This document shows positions 59,105 to 64,000 of a stretch of 64,000 bases of DNA, in pieces. Both the position numbers and the translations under genes were made by a program. Location: NCBI GenBank assembly GCA_963674805.2, contig CAXXNY010000022.1:62001-126000 (forward strand), written 5' to 3'. A model generated the notes under the pieces. The model did not search any database. It had not been told where the DNA came from and saw only the letters and a program-made list of their open reading frames with translations. Each line of letters opens with the position of its first letter. Position 1 is the stretch's first letter. Origin of the DNA: CALMFG01 sp963674805 (GTDB lineage: Bacteria > Bacillota > Clostridia > Christensenellales > CALMFG01).

Positions 59105-59797
59105 ATGAGCAGAGATTTAATCGTACTGCCGGACAAGAGCGGGCAATATACCGTTATTGCCACGGACAGCACCGGCGCATGCGGGCAAAAAGAGCATGAT
59201 GCAATTAATGTGTCTTATGAGACACTGGCATATTTTACAGCAAGAGTTGCTTTCATGGAGCTTTTATGCGTGCGCGCCCGTCCGACTGCCTATACCATCT
59301 CCAGCTTCATGAAAAACGGCTATGATGCGGTCATCAGCGGAATTTCCGCCTTATTAAAGGAACTTACGCTTGATGATTTGCCTTTTATCGCAAGCACGGA
59401 AACAAACTTTGATATGGCTCAGTCCGCATTGGCTGTCAGCGTAATAGGCACGCTTGACCGCCCGATTGACGACACGACGGATGGGCTTTCATTCGCATGT
59501 ATCGGCACACCCATGGTCGGGAATGAAGTCATCGAATATGCTGACCGGATCATCCAAATGGATACTTTTTTAAGCCTGGTCAATGACGCAAAAGCCCTGC
59601 GCCTGGCGTCCGTCGGTTCAAAGGGAATCGCCTATAAGCTAAAACAGGTTTTCGGCTCTGCTGCCGTTTCCTGTGCGCTGGATCTGCAAAAGTCCGCAGG
59701 GCCTGCCACCTGTGTGATTTTGGGCTATAACAAAAAAGATGAAGCGTACTTCATCTCCAAACTTCAAAACCAGTTTTATCCGATTGTAACGAAATAA
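59105..59797 (+). CDS. cblS: Alpha-ribazole kinase, CblS-like
   Basis: The 230-residue protein resembles the PurM-like AIR-synthase fold. TDSTGACGQKEHDAINVSYETLAYFTARVAFME is the nucleotide and metal region, and TETNFDMAQSALAVSVIGT follows. CblS converts alpha-ribazole to alpha-ribazole phosphate, bypassing CobT. This assignment rests on the fold-like motifs and on its divergent position to the CblT gene and its convergence onto the CobC gene. CGGAG lies before the ATG. Its stop codon abuts the CobC stop with no gap. Confidence 0.78.
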   Translation: MSRDLIVLPDKSGQYTVIATDSTGACGQKEHDAINVSYETLAYFTARVAFMELLCVRARPTAYTISSFMKNGYDAVISGISALLKELTLDDLPFIASTETNFDMAQSALAVSVIGTLDRPIDDTTDGLSFACIGTPMVGNEVIEYADRIIQMDTFLSLVNDAKALRLASVGSKGIAYKLKQVFGSAAVSCALDLQKSAGPATCVILGYNKKDEAYFISKLQNQFYPIVTK

Positions 59798-60376
59798 CTA
59801 AAGCACAAGGTATGCAAATCCGTCATGCGTGATTTGAATGCGCACCACCGTACCGTTTTCCGCTTTAAAGCGCCATTTTTCAGCAATGTTCAAACTCAGT
59901 GAGCAGCATATCAACGAGCCGATCACCCCGCCATGCGTAACGGCCGCAATATTTTCAACGCTGCGGCTTTCTTTTAACAATCCGGCAAAGGCTTTTACCC
60001 GCGTCTCGAACGCACGGATACTTTCGCCATCCGGCAATGCAAAATCAGAGCTCCCCTTCACCCAGTCAGACCACGATTCCGGATGCGCTTCTTTTGCCTG
60101 CTCATAGGTCAGCCCTTCAAAGATGCCGAAGCTGAACTCCAAAATGCGGGTATCACGTGCGGCTTGTATACCATTAGCATCGGCAAGCGTATCCGCCAGC
60201 ATCGCACACCGCTCACTCGGGCTGGTATAAATCCTATCAAACTTGGTGTCGTCTAATTGCGCCAATACCGCCGCATGCTGTTCTTGCCCAGTTTGGGTAA
60301 GAGGCGAGTCCTGATGCCCCACATATTGCCCAAGTACATTTGCCTGTGTCTGCCCGTGCCGGATAAGATATATCAT
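59798..60376 (-). CDS. cobC: Alpha-ribazole phosphatase CobC-like histidine phosphatase
   Basis: The 192-residue protein has the phosphoglycerate-mutase-type RHG motif YLIRHGQTQANVLG with the phospho-His, SPSERCAMLADTL-type loop (YTSPSERC) and VTHGGVIGSLICC with the second His. In cobalamin genes this enzyme removes the phosphate from alpha-ribazole phosphate or adenosylcobalamin phosphate. It is 2 bases after the CobS gene, in the order CobU-CobS-CobC. Confidence 0.88.
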   Translation of the reverse strand: MIYLIRHGQTQANVLGQYVGHQDSPLTQTGQEQHAAVLAQLDDTKFDRIYTSPSERCAMLADTLADANGIQAARDTRILEFSFGIFEGLTYEQAKEAHPESWSDWVKGSSDFALPDGESIRAFETRVKAFAGLLKESRSVENIAAVTHGGVIGSLICCSLSLNIAEKWRFKAENGTVVRIQITHDGFAYLVL

Positions 60377-60378
60377 CG

Positions 60379-61143
60379 TTATACCACCCTAGCTATGATA
60401 ACCACCGCCGCATAGGTTAGGAACAAATATAACAGCGACGATACTTCAATGCTGAATCCGATCAAATCGCCTGTGATACCGCCGATTTTTTTGCTCATCC
60501 TATGTACAATGCCCCAAACCGCTGATATGCTGATTAGCGGCGGCAGAAGCGCAGTCAACACGCTTACCGTATTTATCTTTCCAATAACCAGATAAGCAAC
60601 CCCTATATATAAAATGAATGAAAGGATGATATGCCAAACTTTTGCGCCTTCCACAAATGATTTGCCCATTCCGGTCTCGCGTGCATAAACGTGCGTTTTT
60701 GCACTTAAAAGCGCCATCGTCCTGCCGACCAGCGGAAACAGCAATAAACCGAAAGGCGGAATAAAAGGCAGCAAAACAACCATCACGATGCAGTACATCA
60801 CGACCGCCAGCACCCCGAAAGTGCCGATATGCGAATCCTTCAAAATCTCCAGCATACGCTGCCTGCTGCGGTTGCTCCCGAAGGCATCAAACGTATCCGC
60901 CAGTCCGTCGATATGCAGTCCGCCGCTGACGAACAGGTATAAAAACAGAATAATAACCGAGCAAATGTATGGATGAATAAACAAACTAAGATAGCCCGCA
61001 AAGTTAAGCACAACGCCGATCATGAGCGCAATAAACGGCGTCCAGAATACGCCGGAGACATAATCGTCATATGTGATTTCACCGCGTATCTTTACGGGTA
61101 TCCGCGTCCAGAACGCCAGCATAACGGCAAACCGTTTCATCAT
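60379..61143 (-). CDS. cobS: Adenosylcobinamide-GDP ribazoletransferase CobS
   Basis: The 254-residue integral membrane protein begins MMKRFAVMLAFWTRIPV, and GGLHIDGLADTFDAFGSNRSRQRMLEILKDSHIGTFG is the family active-site region with two Asp motifs. About six hydrophobic segments follow. CobS joins adenosylcobinamide-GDP with alpha-ribazole (or its phosphate), completing the nucleotide loop of cobalamin at the membrane. Confidence 0.95.
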   Translation of the reverse strand: MMKRFAVMLAFWTRIPVKIRGEITYDDYVSGVFWTPFIALMIGVVLNFAGYLSLFIHPYICSVIILFLYLFVSGGLHIDGLADTFDAFGSNRSRQRMLEILKDSHIGTFGVLAVVMYCIVMVVLLPFIPPFGLLLFPLVGRTMALLSAKTHVYARETGMGKSFVEGAKVWHIILSFILYIGVAYLVIGKINTVSVLTALLPPLISISAVWGIVHRMSKKIGGITGDLIGFSIEVSSLLYLFLTYAAVVIIARVV

Positions 61144-61149
61144 CCACCT

Positions 61150-61698
61150 CTATTTCAGTTTCAGCGGCAGGCCGGAGATCATACAAATCACCTCATCCGC
61201 CTGCGCCGCAATATACTGGTTCATACGCCCGGCAATATCACGAAAGATACTGCCAAGCCGGTAAGCCGGGACGATGCCCTGACCCACTTCGTTTGTGACC
61301 GCCACCAGTGTTTTATCGCTGTCTTTAAACTGGCCGATTAATCCGTCAATCTGCTTTAGGATGCCTGCCTCAACACGCGCAATCTCTTCTGTGCCGCAGG
61401 TATCATAATCAACAGGTTCATCCAACATAATATTGGTAATCATGGTCGTGATACAGTCCAGCAAAAACACACGGCTGTGATAGGTTTCAGCTGCGCCGTT
61501 AAAGTCCTTATATTGTTCCAACGTCTGCCACTCTGCCGGACGCTGTGCGCGGTGAAGCGCAACACGCCGCGCCATATCGTTATCCGTGATGGCTGCGCAC
61601 GCGATATACGTCACGTCACCGCCCATATCATTACACCGCTGTTCCGCATATGCGCTTTTCCCGCTGCGTGCCCCGCCGGTAACCATAATAATCGGCAT
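61150..61698 (-). CDS. cobU: Adenosylcobinamide kinase / guanylyltransferase CobU
   Basis: The 182-residue protein has the P-loop VTGGARSGKSAYAEQ and the His-containing segment VALHRAQRPAEWQTLE, where the His takes the GMP group. VAVTNEVGQGIVPAYRLGSIFRDIAGRMNQ is the CobU hallmark. It phosphorylates adenosylcobinamide and transfers GMP. It is first in the minus-strand CobU-CobS-CobC set. No CobT is present, consistent with the CblT/CblS bypass. Confidence 0.95.
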   Translation of the reverse strand: MPIIMVTGGARSGKSAYAEQRCNDMGGDVTYIACAAITDNDMARRVALHRAQRPAEWQTLEQYKDFNGAAETYHSRVFLLDCITTMITNIMLDEPVDYDTCGTEEIARVEAGILKQIDGLIGQFKDSDKTLVAVTNEVGQGIVPAYRLGSIFRDIAGRMNQYIAAQADEVICMISGLPLKLK

Positions 61699-61757
61699 CG
61701 CTTCTCCTCATCTCTGTCCTGAGCCTGTTTTTCCGTTTCAGCTTATTTTATTATAGA

Positions 61758-61795
61758 ATATAAAAAAAACGCAAGACAAAACGTTTGTGTTCTTT
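61758..61795 (-). terminator. Weak terminator after the SpoIIE-type phosphatase gene
   Basis: On the minus strand, a weak stem around AAACGTTT is followed by GCGTTTTTTTTA. The T tract is strong but the stem has mismatches. Confidence 0.4.
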
Positions 61796-61820
61796 GTTAT
61801 TATCGCTTTTTTAAGTCAGC

Positions 61821-62987
61821 TTAATAATAGCTGATATCGGTCTGGACGCCCGCTTCATCCAGCTTTTTCGCGATCAGCTCAATAATCACGCGCCGCGGCA
61901 GAACCCCTAATTGTTTAAAGGTCAGTCCTTCGTTTCCGGCATTCCTTGCGCCGCCGATTAAGAAATTCACACGGTCTGCTTCTTTTAAAAAGATACTGAG
62001 TTCGGTCACTGTGTTGAGTTCATCATACTGAGCCGCATCCATATCTAAAATATTAAACGACTGGTTGAGCGTCAGCGCCCCTTCGGTGACAAGGTCGATC
62101 CCCGCAATCTCATACTTTGGCGGATTCGAAATTGAGTTGGACGAAAACTGTGTCTTGACCTGCTTGCCTGTGACCCTTGCGTAAATATCCGCAGTCGTAG
62201 AACCGCAGATGACCTTCTTGCCTCCTAAGGCATCAAACTGTTTCACGAAACGTTCGTCCACCGCTTTGCTCTCCGGCGGGCCAGAGAGAATATTCAAAAT
62301 ACGCGCGGGCCGTGCTTTTATTGCGATCAGCGTCGCGTCATCACGGTGCGTTCCGCCGCACATCTCCCTGACTTTAGCGGCTGAATCATTTAGTATATCC
62401 TGTATGCTTTTTTTCTGCTGGATCTGGTCGTTTACCCAACGCAAAAATCCGTCGCTACCCCAGCCGAAACCGTATCCTTCCCCCATGCCTGCCTGTGTCA
62501 CGCCGTCGCTCATCATAAAGAGCGTATCGCCTGACGACATCATACCCGTGCAGACGCCGACAACTTCGCCTGAATCGGCGGTAAAAGTCTGTTCAATCCG
62601 TGAAACCGTGGTATGCTCTAAAAACAGCGGTTCAGGGTTTTCATACGTTACCGCACGAAACCGGCCGTCAGCCGCAAGCGAAACCGCACAAAAAGCCGCA
62701 AACGGAAAGCTCTCCTCGGTTCTGGCGCGCTTCATAAAGGCGGCAATCTTATGCCCGAGCGTCTTTAAGTCCATATGCGCCTTCATCAGCGTCATCATCC
62801 GGTTGGCGCACATGACTGCGCTGACATGCGCATACGCGCCGCTGCCGATTCCGTCGCACAAGACCACATAGGTGTTGCTGCCGTCGCGTTCGTTCAGCAC
62901 AAAGTCACCGCAGGCATCCTGTCCGTGCTTCACAGCCTGGTTAATCAATATATCAAAATGCTTGGCGTTTTTACTTGTCCTGTTCAT
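61821..62987 (-). CDS. SpoIIE-type PP2C phosphatase with C-terminal extension
   Basis: The protein is 388 residues. Residues 10 to about 228 form a SpoIIE phosphatase: VVLCDGIGSGAYAHVSA, LFMMSDGVTQAG and THRDDATLIAI have the metal Asp residues. Residues about 230-388 form a second domain (SGPPESKAVDERFVKQFDALGG...) whose function is not recognised. It overlaps the hydrogenase-like gene by 17 bases, a pair seen in clostridia and related anaerobes. It may relay the state of that redox sensor to an anti-sigma or anti-anti-sigma target. Confidence 0.88.
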   Translation of the reverse strand: MNRTSKNAKHFDILINQAVKHGQDACGDFVLNERDGSNTYVVLCDGIGSGAYAHVSAVMCANRMMTLMKAHMDLKTLGHKIAAFMKRARTEESFPFAAFCAVSLAADGRFRAVTYENPEPLFLEHTTVSRIEQTFTADSGEVVGVCTGMMSSGDTLFMMSDGVTQAGMGEGYGFGWGSDGFLRWVNDQIQQKKSIQDILNDSAAKVREMCGGTHRDDATLIAIKARPARILNILSGPPESKAVDERFVKQFDALGGKKVICGSTTADIYARVTGKQVKTQFSSNSISNPPKYEIAGIDLVTEGALTLNQSFNILDMDAAQYDELNTVTELSIFLKEADRVNFLIGGARNAGNEGLTFKQLGVLPRRVIIELIAKKLDEAGVQTDISYY

Positions 62988-64000
62988 CCGGGCTCAGCAG
63001 CCTTTCCACAATCATTTCGCTTTTCGCCGTGCTTTTTCCTAAGAAATCGGCCATCTGGCGCGCCATCTCAAGCTGGTTTTCCAAAAGCGCCTGCGCCTGC
63101 ATCGCCGTCTCCCTTTTCAGGCTTTCCAGCTTCTTTTCGTTTAATTTATGCGCCGTAATATCCGAATAAATGCCGGTGAACTTATGTTCCTGCGGCAACG
63201 GATACAGTATTTGATGATAGATTTTTCCGTAACAACTGATGATATTATCCACTCGGTCGCGTTTGCCGGACGCCAGTTCTTCAAAACCGTTTTCCGGTAC
63301 GAGATAGCTGATTTCTTTTCCGATCACAGCATCGCCGCACATAAACGCTTTTTTAAACGCCTTGTTCGTCGATAAAATTCTCAGCTGCTCATCCACAATC
63401 ACGATGCTGTTTGGTGTAGTCTCCATTAAAAGATCGCCGCGCGCCTGTGCCATCCGCCGCATATAAGGGATACACATTTCCTCTTCCGCGTTTCCGTTAA
63501 TAACTGCAATCGCCATATCACGGCAGGAAGAATACCCGCACGCGCCGCAGTTTAACTGCTGGCTTTCGTTGACTTTATCCGTGTTTTTATAGACTTCCAA
63601 AATCTGCTCTTCGGTCACTGCTTCCTGTTTTACAGCCTCACGATGGTACGCAACATGCATGTCTATCTTAGGCACGGCAAAGCCCGCCGCTTCTTCTAGT
63701 TCGCCCGCGTATTCCAATAAGCTTTGGCGTCTTTCGAACAAATTGTTTTTGGTCACCATACAAGGGCCGTTAATGCACCCTTCCGAGCAGAACAGGGGTT
63801 CCGCACCTATTTTCGCGCTTTCAAAATCAAAGTCAAACAGCTCCATTACATTGGATGAGCCGCTTGTCGAGATGAATTCTCCCTTTTTATCGTCCATCCC
63901 CGCTGCCTTAGACATTGCGCCCGGAATCGGGTAAAATCTTGAAAAGCTCTGGTTCTCAATATGGTCAAAGCCGCTCTCGTCGCAGGCTTCAAGCGAAATC
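62971..64000 (-). CDS. Sensory [FeFe]-hydrogenase-like protein with Fe-S and PAS domains, N-terminus outside the window
   Basis: The frame is open to the window end, so only about 343 residues are seen. LEACDESGFDHIENQSFSRFYPIPGAMSKA and PLFCSEGCINGPCM resemble the C-terminal part of the H-cluster domain; the latter takes the place of the usual MACxxGCxxGGG motif, with a Pro-Cys and no Glu in the visible stretch. A 4Fe-4S domain (NCGACGYSSCRDMA) follows, then a PAS domain and a C-terminal helix. Such proteins (HydS-like) sense hydrogen or redox state instead of making hydrogen in bulk. It is paired with the SpoIIE-type phosphatase. Confidence 0.85.
   Translation of the reverse strand, partial: ISLEACDESGFDHIENQSFSRFYPIPGAMSKAAGMDDKKGEFISTSGSSNVMELFDFDFESAKIGAEPLFCSEGCINGPCMVTKNNLFERRQSLLEYAGELEEAAGFAVPKIDMHVAYHREAVKQEAVTEEQILEVYKNTDKVNESQQLNCGACGYSSCRDMAIAVINGNAEEEMCIPYMRRMAQARGDLLMETTPNSIVIVDEQLRILSTNKAFKKAFMCGDAVIGKEISYLVPENGFEELASGKRDRVDNIISCYGKIYHQILYPLPQEHKFTGIYSDITAHKLNEKKLESLKRETAMQAQALLENQLEMARQMADFLGKSTAKSEMIVERLLSPDEQDK

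Noticed and set aside
62209..62871. 220-codon plus-strand ORF
   Set aside because: Antisense to the SpoIIE-type phosphatase gene, rich in Ser and Pro as expected for a shadow frame.
1..64000. CRISPR arrays, insertion sequences, prophage or attachment sites
   Set aside because: No regularly spaced repeats, transposase or integrase motifs were seen on either strand.

Overview
This window looks like chromosomal DNA of an anaerobic bacterium. AGGAGG-type ribosome binding sites, an RsbRST stressosome with an RsbX-like phosphatase, a SpoIIE-type phosphatase next to a sensory [FeFe]-hydrogenase-like protein, corrinoid methyl transfer and the alpha-ribazole salvage pair CblT/CblS all point to Bacillota (Clostridia-like). 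A spirochaete or another anaerobe cannot be excluded, because the surface-sugar cluster makes a CDP-3,6-dideoxyhexose. No rRNA, tRNA, insertion sequence, phage gene or CRISPR array was seen.

Layout. (1) 1-959: 3' part of a MocR-type regulator. (2) 1023-9175, minus strand: a corrinoid one-carbon module with an AraC/PocR regulator, corrinoid protein, corrinoid-activating (RACE-type) ATPase, MetH-activation-like protein, URO-D methyltransferase fused to a thioredoxin fold, CobW-type GTPase, and a separately transcribed MtaA-type methyltransferase. Two near-identical 36-bp sites with direct repeats lie upstream of the two methyltransferase genes. (3) 9706-25688, plus strand: a long carbohydrate operon with a ROK regulator, aldolase, kinases, isomerases, a mutarotase, three URO-D paralogues, and a SIS/HAD/unknown/RfaE-like kinase subcluster. 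(4) 25793-30757, minus strand: an RbsABC-type sugar importer. Its promoter and operator are almost a copy of those of the ROK gene, which ties regions 3 and 4 into one regulon. A Gfo/Idh/MocA oxidoreductase (31148-32308) follows. (5) 32636-38608, plus: a stressosome (RsbR, RsbS, RsbT, RsbX) leading into a hybrid histidine kinase and an HD-GYP response regulator. (6) 38702-44295, minus, with divergent TetR gene: GPH symporter, FGGY kinase, class II aldolase and class III aminotransferase behind a clear TetR operator. (7) 45248-47604: two glycosyltransferases. (8) 47704-57078, minus: glycan operon with GT2, GtrA, the RfbF-RfbG-RfbH route to CDP-3,6-dideoxyhexose, an epimerase/reductase, and an acylating aldehyde dehydrogenase, hydroxy-oxovalerate aldolase and ThDP enzyme set that suggests a branched-chain sugar. 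(9) 57337-58152: an orphan methyltransferase. (10) 58267-61698: cobalamin salvage (CblT with riboswitch, CblS, CobC, CobS, CobU). (11) 61821-64000: SpoIIE-type phosphatase and a sensory hydrogenase-like protein cut by the window end.

The parts appear to connect: corrinoid salvage in region 10 could supply the cofactor for region 2, and regions 3 and 4 form one import-and-catabolism regulon. The least explained items are the URO-D paralogues inside the sugar operon, the thioredoxin-fused URO-D protein, the unknown 322-residue protein at 21117-22085, and the proposed branched sugar pathway. All calls come from reading the sequence by eye; no database search or structure prediction was run.
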